From Lithospermum erythrorhizon (taxonomy: Eukaryota > Streptophyta > Magnoliopsida > Boraginales > Boraginaceae): a stretch of DNA of 64,000 nucleotides. The notes beneath the pieces are model-generated. The model did no database searches. It saw only the letters and a program-made list of their open reading frames with translations, and had not been told where the DNA came from. Below, in pieces: positions 47,900 to 57,779 of this stretch (position 1 is the stretch's first letter; the number at the start of each line of letters is the position of its first letter). The stretch spans positions 1-64,000 of the forward strand of contig JADFUC010000709.1 of the NCBI GenBank assembly GCA_019722365.1, given 5' to 3'. The position numbers and the translations under genes were made by a program.

Positions 47900-49807
47900 A
47901 TGGAACCAAATGGCACCATCATTTTCACCACAGTTGGAAGGCCTTTCTATGGCTTTGATATCTTCTCCATTACTCTGCCATCCAATATCTCCACCAATCC
48001 TACTGACGAACGCCGCCTAACCGATGGCGTCTCTGTCAACTTTAATGGGCAGTTTGTGGATGATGATGACACCATTGTTTTCATATCAGAAAGAACTGGA
48101 TCACCTTCTGTATACACATCAAGAACCGGGCTGAGCAAGCCCAAAAAGCTCGAGCTCTCTTTGGACAGCCTCTTCTTTGATCGCCCTGTAATAAAAAACA
48201 AACAATTGTTCTTTATTTCAGCCCATGAACAGCCTGAAAAGACTTTCAAGAGCTGGTCAGCGTTGTACTCGACTCGACTCGATAATTATAAAACAGACAG
48301 GGTGACACCTAAAGGCTGTGTTGATTTCAGTCCATCTGTTTCTGAAACAGGGAAGTTTCTTGCAGTAGCATCTTATGGAACAAGATCATGGGGTGGTGAA
48401 TTTCGTGACTTGTTAACAGACATTGTTGTATTTCCTGTTTCTGACACAACAAAGAGAGTGAACGTGGCGGAGCATGGAGGATGGCCTACATGGAGTGGTG
48501 ATGATAAGATATATTTTCACAGACAATCAGATGATGGGTGGTGGAGCATTTTCAGGGTGGATTTGCCTGCTGATTTTGAGTCCTCTGGAGCTGCATTTAC
48601 TCCTCTCCGTATCACACCACCTGGTGTTCATTGCTTTACTCCTGCGGTGATACCCAATACAATGGGTATTGCTGTGGCCACAAGGCGGAGGGGGACTAAG
48701 TACCGCCACATTGAGGTTTTCAATGTGGAGAAGCAGACATTTTCTCCAGTTACTGAGGGAATTAATCCTGATTTCCATCATTACAATCCGTTCATATCTC
48801 CGGGAGGTACTTCTTTAGGCTACCACCGCTTTCGGGGAGAGTCGGCTCCAGGTAAGGCAACTTCAATTGTGCCAAATCTTGAACCTGTGAAGTCTAAGAT
48901 TCCAGGCTTGAGGATGGTTAGACTCACTGGAATGTTGCCAGCGATTTCACCTTCAGCTGCATTTGTTGCATATAATCATGATTTTGAAGAGGGTGGTGGA
49001 TTGAAGATTGTTAAATCAGATGGGTCGAAACGTTGGACATTGATCAAAGGCAGGACTGTTTTTTGCAATTCTTGGAGTCCAGTTGAAAGTGAAGTTATTT
49101 TCACCTCCATCGGTCCTGTTTTCGAGTCTGTGAAAAGGACGGTTCAAATTGCTCGAATCGAGTTTGATCCGTTGATGTTGAGAGACGATGTTGAGGAAGT
49201 TCCAATAAATATCAAAGTTCTTACCAAAGAAGAATCAGGGAACAATGCATTCCCGTCAGTTTCGCCTGATGGGAAGTTTGTGGTGTTCCGCTCAGGGAGA
49301 AGCGGACACAAGAACTTGTACATAGTTGATGCGGTTTGCGGGGAATTTGATGGTGGAAGTATCAGGAAGTTAACCGAGGGAGCCTGCATTGATACGATGC
49401 CATCATGGTCACCTGATGGAAAATTAATCGCATTTTCATCAACCAGGCATAATCCTGATAATGTCGAAAAGTTTAGTATTTACGTAATCAAGGCGGACGG
49501 GACTGGTCTTAAAAGGATTCCAGTGGCTGGTCCTGAAGGGTCTGATGAAGTGGATATGGAGAGAATAAACCATGTGTGCTTCAGTGCTGATTGTGAGTGG
49601 TTGTTGTTCGCGGCAAACATGGCCGGGGTCACAGCTGATCCCGTATCGTTGCCTAATCAATTTCAACCGTTTGGAGATTTATACATGTCCAAATTGGATG
49701 GGAGTGGATTGCGGAGGTTGACATGGGGTGAATATGAGAACGGGACACCGTGTTGGCATCCAACGGGCGGCGATTTGGGCATGAGTTGTCTCAAAGGCAG
49801 ATGGTGA
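47900..49807 (+). CDS. DPP6N/TolB-like beta-propeller protein, copy 1 (C-terminal frameshift)
   Basis: This is a single-exon 635-codon frame of the plant DPP6 N-terminal-domain/TolB-like family; the molecular role is unknown and a scaffold or carbohydrate-linked role is only a guess. It starts MEPNGTIIFTTVGRPFYGFD in good ATG context after an A-run, with no signal peptide visible. Propeller blades are marked by SPDG-type motifs: FSPSVSETGKFLAVAS (about residue 140), HHYNPFISPGG (about 293), FPSVSPDGKFVVFRSG (about 450) and PSWSPDGKLIAFSS (about 498). The frame ends LGMSCLKGRW. By comparison with copy 2 at 55 kb the last 20 or so residues should read on to a GQFDEPLW-type end; here a frameshift near 49785-49800 stops it early, although GQFDE is still readable out of frame. 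Only the tail is lost, so the product may still fold. Confidence 0.9.
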   Translation: MEPNGTIIFTTVGRPFYGFDIFSITLPSNISTNPTDERRLTDGVSVNFNGQFVDDDDTIVFISERTGSPSVYTSRTGLSKPKKLELSLDSLFFDRPVIKNKQLFFISAHEQPEKTFKSWSALYSTRLDNYKTDRVTPKGCVDFSPSVSETGKFLAVASYGTRSWGGEFRDLLTDIVVFPVSDTTKRVNVAEHGGWPTWSGDDKIYFHRQSDDGWWSIFRVDLPADFESSGAAFTPLRITPPGVHCFTPAVIPNTMGIAVATRRRGTKYRHIEVFNVEKQTFSPVTEGINPDFHHYNPFISPGGTSLGYHRFRGESAPGKATSIVPNLEPVKSKIPGLRMVRLTGMLPAISPSAAFVAYNHDFEEGGGLKIVKSDGSKRWTLIKGRTVFCNSWSPVESEVIFTSIGPVFESVKRTVQIARIEFDPLMLRDDVEEVPINIKVLTKEESGNNAFPSVSPDGKFVVFRSGRSGHKNLYIVDAVCGEFDGGSIRKLTEGACIDTMPSWSPDGKLIAFSSTRHNPDNVEKFSIYVIKADGTGLKRIPVAGPEGSDEVDMERINHVCFSADCEWLLFAANMAGVTADPVSLPNQFQPFGDLYMSKLDGSGLRRLTWGEYENGTPCWHPTGGDLGMSCLKGRW

Positions 49808-50887
49808 GAGAATTAGAGGCCAATTTGATGAGTGTTGTGGATTACATGAAAGAGGTATGCTTTACAAGCCCATAGCCGTAGTGCAAACTATGGAGTTGGG
49901 TTCCAACGGATACCGGTTTGAGATAGATATTTTATCTAGTCAATTAATTATCAGGTTATTTTGGAAAACGAGGAATGTTGTTTGCTCGCGCCCGTCATGG
50001 ATGTTGTTTGACCGAATATTGTGCGGGCGTTAGCTTATCAGTCAAATTATCCATGAAAATAAAATGGTAAAAATTATAAATTATACGTAAGTCACGATTT
50101 CAAAAGGTAATTAGTCGATTGTTGGGATATAAACATTACCAAAGGTGCGACTTGATAAGTAATCTAGAATTGTCGAGTAGTATTTTTAATTCAGCGTCTT
50201 GAAACTGCGGATTATCCAGTCATTTTACAGTCTCGATTGACGTTTTCTGTGTTATTTGTTAAACAAGTCAGGGATTAGGTTGTTGATAACATAAGCAAAT
50301 TTTCAAGTTAGTTAGTTAGTTAAAGGTTGTTTTGGTTCGAAACAATTGTTTTACTCGAACGCGAATCTATTATCGATTATGTTAATAAGCAGGAGTTGAA
50401 TTTCAAAATCAAGTATCGAATGGACAGGTTATCTAGTCATTAACATGCTTAGACAATGATAGATATAAAATATTATTTTGTGGTACACAGGCTAGATTAT
50501 TTTAATTGAAGTCCATTGAGCCAAAAAGAAAATGAACCATCAACCATGAACATATCATATGATTGCTAGTCTGTTAACCATGAACCATGTTTTCTTGAAA
50601 TGGTTGCATGGATTTGTTATCCATCCCTTTAGTAGGATGTTTCCATAGACAAATTCAAACCACTTCAAATAATATTATGCCTTTGGATATCTTTCACAGG
50701 AGTGCTTGTTTCCTTTCCATTTGTTTCGAGAAATCTATGGATCAATCCCAACTCAATATAAATGTTCACGTAAATATGATGACCTTTGCCTACTAAGCCC
50801 TTTTATGTAAATAACTATTACCAGTAGCACTTCTAGTTATTATATTTCGAAAATGAATAATTTTTTTTTATACGAGTAACCATTTAT

Positions 50888-51124
50888 CTAGATGTCAAAG
50901 GCATTCTTGAGTGAGATCACCAAAGCTAATTCCTCTGAGGTGGGGTGGGCCGGTGAGGGGGAGAGATGAAGGACCTCTATTTCATAAAACGCTCCATTTG
51001 CACATCTAAAATTATGGATAGAATTAACAACACGATACTTTGTGAAATTTAAGCAATCCAGTTCTAATCGACAGTTAGAGATTTTTACTAAAGGGTGAAG
51101 ATCATCCATCCATATACTACTCAA
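50888..51124 (-). other. Unassigned open frame in the inserted DNA
   Basis: The frame has a fairly protein-like composition (contains LDCLNFTKYRVVNSI and HPTSEELALVISLKNAF), but I recognise no family and no flanking splice sites. It may be a chance frame or a captured exon. Confidence 0.2.
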
Positions 51125-51593
51125 ATTTCACCTAATAAAGACCTCAACCATCACAACATGAGGAATCGGAAAATAGTTGTACAAGTATACTAGTCTCCCG
51201 GAAACTTGCAACTAATCTTTTAGTTTACTGGTAAAACATCCCCAGACATGTAAGGAGATTTGCAGCCTTGTACCTGTGGCATATGCAGAAGCAAAAATTA
51301 GCAATTATGAGTATTCACTTATGTCGGCATAACAACATAAGAATCATCTGGCTATCAAAATTAAGTGTAAAGCATGTAATAGACTATGGAAAGACGAAAA
51401 TAAAATATCTTCGAGGTTGCAGAGAGGAAAAACCCAATGTTACTAGTACTCGAGAATCTGGTATTGCTAGTGGAGAATGTATGTACATTCATCAAAATTA
51501 TCATGATGGATTACACTAAGAAATTGACATTTGGATAAGTTAATTCTTGCTATATTCTATAATATTATCCACTTCCAGAGCATTCTGAGAGAA

Positions 51594-51660
51594 TGTCACA
51601 TCCTGACCTTGATAGAAATGGGGTGTAAAATAAAACACAAAACACACTTAAAGGTCAAAA
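51594..51660 (+). mobile_element. Possible LTR start
   Basis: tgtcacatcctgacc followed by gatagaaatggggtgt resembles the TGTCACACCC...GGGGTG start of LTRs in several plant retrotransposons. The matching end and a second copy were not located. Confidence 0.3.
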
Positions 51661-53184
51661 CTTTTCAACTAAACAAAAACCACTTAATGTTTCAGCAAAA
51701 TAAACAGGCTTATCAACACAACTCTATCTCATCACCTCTTAACATTACAAATAACAAGATTATAAAATTACCGATGGATTTTACAAATGCCAATTATATT
51801 TGAGAATATAATAAATAGTGGGTCTTGTGAGATATCTTATTTTAGGGACAGAATAAAAAAATTTATAATTTCTCAAAAATTATTGTTGAAATTCTCTCTG
51901 AGAAGAATGGGGATTATCTCCATTTTAAAAGGAAAATCAATGGTTTATCAAGATTGCGGACTCCTATTAAATAATGATCATCCGTACATTTGGGATGAAA
52001 AAATATATTATAGAACTTCCCTTATGAGGAAGATTTTACGATAGTTAGAATATCTAGATTGGAAAGACTTTGCAATAATAATATTATCAAAATGATAGTC
52101 CAAGTAATAGTCAAGATAATAATTTTTAAATGAAATATTCTTAAAACCAATGTTATAATATTAAATTTGTTTAGATTTAAGTTCAATTTAAGACGACCTT
52201 TTTCAATGGCCCAATTTTAAGAGTTACATTATGAAACCAATCTACATATTATGAAGTCAGGATTTAGTATATAAAAGAAAAAAAGGCATTAAAGGATAAT
52301 AATTTGTCTAAACAACTTGATACTTGGCCTGCAATACCACAGCGCTCTCCTAGAAGCTGCGGGCAACCAACGGGTATGAAAATTGGTTTTTTAGATAATG
52401 ATTATACTATACATCTTAATCAAATTAATAAAACCTTGCCATAATCTATAGAAAAAGTGAACTTTGCAACATAAAAGTTAAAACGCCACATAATGTGTTT
52501 GCATTACAAATAACTTAGCCTATAAACGGATCTAGAGATCGCCATCGGATCATTAATCAGTTAGACATAATTTGACAAAATGATTAACTGCAAGGCTCAT
52601 CGTAAACTATATTAAATAATTTAAATAAAAACAATTTTGATGCATACCCATGTGAAAATAAGCTCCAAAACTCATATTTTACATCTCATAAACACAAAAT
52701 AAACATATCCAAAATCCAAAAAAGTAAAAAAATTGGCTGTAGAAAACGTTAAGGAGGTGGCGAAGGAGGTGGTTGCATGGGACCACCATAGTGGTTAGGC
52801 ATGCTATGCTATCAATTTATTCTGTGAATTCAAAATTATTATCTATTACATCATATTATTTCGAAACTTCAAATTGGAACTTTTGATAGTTTGTAGATAG
52901 TAACGGCTATTGGTGCTTTTCTTGTGTTTGAATTGTTTTGTTTGATGTGTTCATATATAAAAATGTATATTATGTGAAGTTGAGAAATTAATTGGGACAA
53001 AAGATTAGATTGAAACTAATGATCATAGTACAACACTACAACTACATGAATTATTATGTCCTTTAGCTGTTGTTGTACTTGTGTTGAGTAGCAATCCTCT
53101 GCTTCTTCTTAGTCTGATTATCAAACTGCACGAAGGACTCGTATATTTAAGTGTAGCAAATACCCTCATAATTCTGCTGAATAA

Positions 53185-53560
53185 ATTTAAAAGCTTCAAA
53201 CTTTACACATCAAAACATTGCACTAGTAATTTCAGCTACCCATTTCTTTAAGTTATTATATACACACTTCTATCAATATATAACACGAAAAGTGGTCAAT
53301 TACCAAATAACCAAATATTAAAAAAGCTTCAAACTTTATACATAAATACATAGTACAAGTAATTTCAGCTATCCATTTCTTCAATTTATTATATCTACAA
53401 TTCTATAATATATATTTAGAGTGGTCAATTAGCAAATAACCCAGATAATAAATAAAGCTTCAAATTTCATATATAAATGCATAGTACAAGTAAATTAATT
53501 AACTATTTGTGCAATTTGTTATACTCTATATATACTATAAATAATGTAACAAAAATAAAC
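53185..53560 (+). repeat. Tandem repeat, about 132-bp unit, nearly three copies
   Basis: The marker aagcttcaaa (or a close variant) recurs at 53191, 53324 and 53455. Each unit continues with a catagtacaagtaatttcag-like part and a gtggtcaatta-caaataacc part. Units are diverged and the last is incomplete. Confidence 0.8.
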
Positions 53561-53834
53561 AAAGTGTTATTTATATAATAAATAATGAAGCATATCAAGA
53601 AATTATAGCATTAAAATAAATTTGATATTAAAACATGAGTACCTTAATTAAGCTGAATGCTAGCAACTTGAACACACTCCAAAATATGAAATTTTCAAGG
53701 TTGAAAAGGCATGGAATTATTAGGCTGTGCTTCTTTTTTTTTCTGCTAGTCAAAGAGGTAGGTGCCATCGGACCGGAAATGTCTTGAGTTTTTCACCAAA
53801 AAAAAAATCGATCCGAGTTTTCCATTTCAAAATT

Positions 53835-53920
53835 GACATATAAAGCAGTCGGACGCCCCGTCGGTTTCGGATATCCGGCGTACCGGTTCGGTTATCGGAT
53901 ATGCTCGGATTTTTTGTCAT
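53835..53920. mobile_element. GC-rich patch resembling a hAT sub-terminal region
   Basis: It contains gtcggtttcggatatccgg and accggttcggttatcgg, the kind of repeated ccggttcggtt motif found near ends of plant hAT elements. No terminal inverted repeats or 8-bp duplication were confirmed. Confidence 0.3.
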
Positions 53921-54345
53921 GAATTGCAATACATCAAAGGATCGTAAAATCAACATTAAATTGAAATGTTGTAGTACAAATTTTGAATAAAATGAAAGAC
54001 AATTGAAATTGAAATGAAAATTCGAACTTCTGATATTTAAAACTTGAAGGAAATAAAAATCAGCCCAAAATAATATACTTGAGAGTTGGGTCTTGACGGC
54101 TCTAGAAGAGAAGGAGGCTCAGGCCATGAAGTGCAGTTTAGTATCTTTAATTTATTCTCATCAAATTGTCCAAATGGATCGGATGGGATATATTCGAAAT
54201 TTTTCACCCATTAAAGCTGAATCAATTTGCATTATTTATGCTAACAATTTAAACCGAGTCCAGAACGGCGGTTTTAAACTTAAAAGACCACCGGTTCGGT
54301 GATTTGAGACTACAAAATACAATTTCAAAATCAACCATCCTTCAT

Positions 54346-55318
54346 GCTGACATGAGAATGGTTAATTATGTAGTTTCACTTGAGACTAGGGTGATGTGTT
54401 GTTTTTATTGCTTTTAAAGTAATGTCGATTTGTATGGTTTGAATAATGTTCTCCTAGCAAATCTGTGTGTAGGATTTGTGGAATGAGGCAAGTGTAATTC
54501 TTATGTATCTGTTCAATACTTCAATAAAAACTTAAAACTTGTAGGTTCCTAGTGATTTCTTAATCACGATGCTTAAACTCAAAGATTATACAGACTAAAA
54601 TACAACATATGATTTACTCCATAATTTAAACTCAAAGGGAGAATGTCTTATATAGCTTACTGCTCAGCCATGTTCTAGTTTGTTAGATGTCCTACATCCC
54701 TAGCTTTGAAAAATGTAGAAATAATCTTTATATTTGCTTATGAAAGAATTCGATTTACATTTTTCAAATTATTCAAAGTATAAAAAACTTGATCAAAGAC
54801 TCACTTCCTAAATCATAAAATAAAATTTTGAACAAACCATAAAACAAAATAGTTACAGTAATAGATTTGCAAAGACCATGTTCAATGAATCAATGCACAA
54901 ACACAAACAAAAAAGTGTTAAAGGACAGACATAGTAGTGTGAATCCTAATATGCCTTGAAGATAACTATCAACAATTCATCATCTAGTCTGCCCACTTTT
55001 TCCTTCTTTTTAATAGGACCACATGATCACTATTTTGAATAGCAAAGCTCTTCTAGTAAGATAATCATGGAAACGATTAAGTAGCTATGACAAACTTCGG
55101 CCAAAAAAATATTAATAGTAAAATCGGTATTTCATGGCGCCGATCGTAATCTCATATTCTCAAGTTACAGGGTTACAAGAACATCTAGTCCACTTCTTGT
55201 CATTACATCATTTCGTATATATTTCACTCATATATTATAATGTGGTCCTCAAGCTTACTTTATCTCATCAAAATCTCAATTTTTCCATAATAAACATCAC
55301 AAACAAAGTACCCAAAAA
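54346..55318 (+). other. Displaced 3' UTR of copy 1, then upstream region of copy 2
   Basis: 54346-54560 and 54660-54710 match the DNA after copy 2 (57235-57475 and 57590-57625). From about 54785 the sequence matches the upstream region of copy 1 (aacttgatc-aagactc-cttc), so the tandem unit boundary lies near 54780. A TATA-like tatattataa is at 55231-55240. Confidence 0.75.
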
Positions 55319-57238
55319 ATGGAACCAAATGGCACTATCGTTTTCACCACAGTTGGAAGGCCTTACTATGGCTTTGATATCTTCTCCATCAACCTCTCCC
55401 CCACCCCTACTGATGAACGCCGCCTAACCGACGGCGTCTCAGTTAACTTCAATGGGCAGTTTGTGGATGATGATAACACCATTATTTACATATCAGAAGA
55501 ACTAGTGTAACAAATGTCGAAATACTCAACCCCCCTTTGGATAGCCTCTTCTTTGATCGGCCTGTAATAAAAAACAAACAATTGTTCTTTATTTCAGCTC
55601 ATGAACAACCTGAAAAGGCTTTCCAGAGCTGGTCAGCGTTGTACTCGACTCGACTCGATAATTATAAAACCGACAGGGTGACACCTAAAGGCTGTGTTGA
55701 TTTCAGTCCATCTGTTTCTGAAACAGGGAAGTTTCTTGCAGTAGCATCTTATGGAACAAGATCATGGGGTGGTGAATTTCATTTAATTAACGAACATTGT
55801 ATTTCCTGTTGCTGATACAACAAAGAGAGTTATTGTAGCGGAGCATGGTGGTTGGCCTACATGGTGTGGTGATGATAAGGTTTATTTTCATAGACAATCA
55901 GATGATGGGTGGTGGAGCATTTATAGAGTGAATTTGAGTGCTGATTTTGAGTCTTCAGGAGTTGCACTTGCTCCTCTCCGTGTCACTCCACCTGGTGTCC
56001 ATTGCTTTACTCCTGCGGCGATACCTAATTCTATAGGTATCGCCGTGGCCACAAGGCGGAAGGGGACTAAGTACCGCCACATCGAGGTTTTCGATCTGGA
56101 GAAGCAGACATTTTGTCCAGTTACTGAGCGGATTAATCCGGATTTCCATCATTACAATCCTTTCGTCTCCCCGGGAGGTAGTTGTTTAGGCTACCATCGT
56201 TTTCGGGGTGAGTCGGCTCCAGGAAGATCACCTTCAGTTGTTCCGAATCTTGATCCTGTGAAGTCCGTGATTCCAGGCTTGAGGATGCTTAGACTCAATG
56301 GAACATTCCCAGCGTTTTCTCCTTCAGCTGCGTTTGTTGCGTATAATCATGATTTTGATGATAATTGTGGATTGAAGATTGTTAAATCAGATGGATCAAA
56401 GCGTTGGACATTGATCAAAGGCAGGAGTGCTTTTTACAATTCATGGAGTCCTGTTGAAAGTGGTGTTATCTTCACCTCCATTGGTCCTGTTTTCGAGTCT
56501 GTGAAAACCACGGTTCAAATTGCTCGAATCGAATTTGATCAGTCGATGTTAAGAGACGATGTTGAGGAGGTTCCAGTGAACATCAAAGTTCTTACCAAGG
56601 AAGAATCCGGGAACAATGCATTCCCCTCAGTTTCGCCTGATGGGAAATTCGTTGTGTTCCGGTCAGGGAGGACTGGACACAAGAACTTATACATTGTTGA
56701 TTCCCTTAGTGGGGAACTTAATGCTGGAAGTATCCGTCAGTTAACAGAGGGGGCCTGCATTGATACGATGCCAGCCTGGTCACCTGATGGAAAATTAATC
56801 GCATTTTCATCAAACAGGCACAATCCTGATAATGTCGAAAAGTTTAGCATTTATGTGATCAAGCCAGACGGGACAGGTCTTAAAAGGATTTCGGTGGCTG
56901 GTCCTGAAGGGTCTGATGAAGTGGATATGGAGAGAATAAACCATGTGTGCTTCAGTGCCGATTGTGAGTGGTTGTTGTTCGCGGCAAACATGGCCGGGGT
57001 GACAGCTGATCCGGTGTCATGGCCGAATCACTTTCAACCGTATGGAGATCTGTATGTGTCGAAATTGGATGGGAGTGGATTGCGGAGGTTGACATGGAAT
57101 GGATACGAGAATGGAACACCGGCTTGGCATCCGATGGGTAGCGATTGGGGGATGGAGAGTTTGTCACTCAAAGAGCAGGATGGTGACAAATTGAAGGGGC
57201 AATTTGATGAGCCATTGTGGATCACTTGTGATATCTGA
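55319..57238 (+). pseudogene. DPP6N/TolB-like beta-propeller protein, copy 2 (frameshifted)
   Basis: Tandem paralogue of the copy at 47.9 kb. It opens MEPNGTIVFTTVGRPYYGFD and keeps frame to VDDDNTIIYISEE, then stops at 55510. The region matching SERTGSPSVYTSRTG in copy 1 is partly deleted. The frame resumes at about 55537 (SLFFDRPVIKNKQLFFISAH) to GTRSWGGEF at about 55775, where a short deletion plus a 2-nt loss near 55798 shifts it. From about 55800 to 57238 it is open: HGGWPTW, HHYNPFVSPGG, FPSVSPDGKFVVFRSG, PAWSPDGKLIAFSS and the family end LKGQFDEPLWITCDI. The 436-codon 3' frame alone would lack the first blades. Two disabling events make a pseudogene most likely. Confidence 0.88.
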
Positions 57239-57239
57239 G

Positions 57240-57775
57240 AATGGTTAACTTTGTAGTTTCCCTTGAGACTAGGGAGAAGTGTTGTCCTTGACTCCTTTTA
57301 ACATGGGGCATATGTTGTGTTAGTACTTTTAAGGTGATGTTTATCTGTATAATTGTATTGTTGGAACAATAAACCCCTAGCAGATCTAAATCTTTGATTT
57401 GTGGAATGAGGCAACTATACTTCTTATGTATATGTTCAATACTGGCGAATAAAGAGAACTTGGAGTTGTACAAATGAAATGATGAAATAAATTCTAAAGA
57501 GGATAACTACGACTACAAATATAATTTCACATGTATCTATTATTAATATAAGAATCACAAACATTGAAATGTACTGACATGTTCAAGTTTGTTAATTATC
57601 CTACATCCCTAGCTTTGAAAAAACTAAATAGTTAAATCAACTAAAATACAACGATGAAAACCCCCTAGATTAATACCACAATCATATTCCAAACCAATAA
57701 CCCAAGGATAAAAGAAGTACCATATATGAAGTCTTTTACCATTTACATATATTCTACAACAAGATTGGGCACAAA
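57240..57775. other. Intergenic DNA between converging genes
   Basis: It holds the 3' UTR of DPP6N-like copy 2 and the 3' flank of CAMTA, about 540 bases. No other feature is seen. Confidence 0.6.
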
Positions 57776-57779
57776 GGAT

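Larger units (their letters stand above)
49850..54345. mobile_element. About 4.5 kb of inserted DNA between copy 1 and its 3' UTR
   Basis: Sequence matching the 3' UTR that directly follows copy 2 (gagaatggttaa, gtagtttc-cttgagactaggg, ggaatgaggcaa) appears only at 54350-54545, far downstream of copy 1. The break lies after gtggattacatga (about 49849) and before acatgagaatgg (about 54346); acatga is present on both sides. No coding gene is recognised inside. It contains an LTR-like start at about 51594, a 132-bp tandem repeat and a hAT-like GC patch, so it may be several nested insertions. Confidence 0.65.

Noticed and set aside
48527..48781. Minus-strand frames across the DPP6N-like genes
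   Set aside because: They are shadows of the 635-codon propeller frame and recur at the same place in copy 2.
52745..53160. Possible minus-strand exon ends (GGPMQPPPSPPP-stop and TKKKQRIATQHKYNNS-stop)
   Set aside because: They look slightly protein-like but have no family match, no shared frame and no convincing splice sites.
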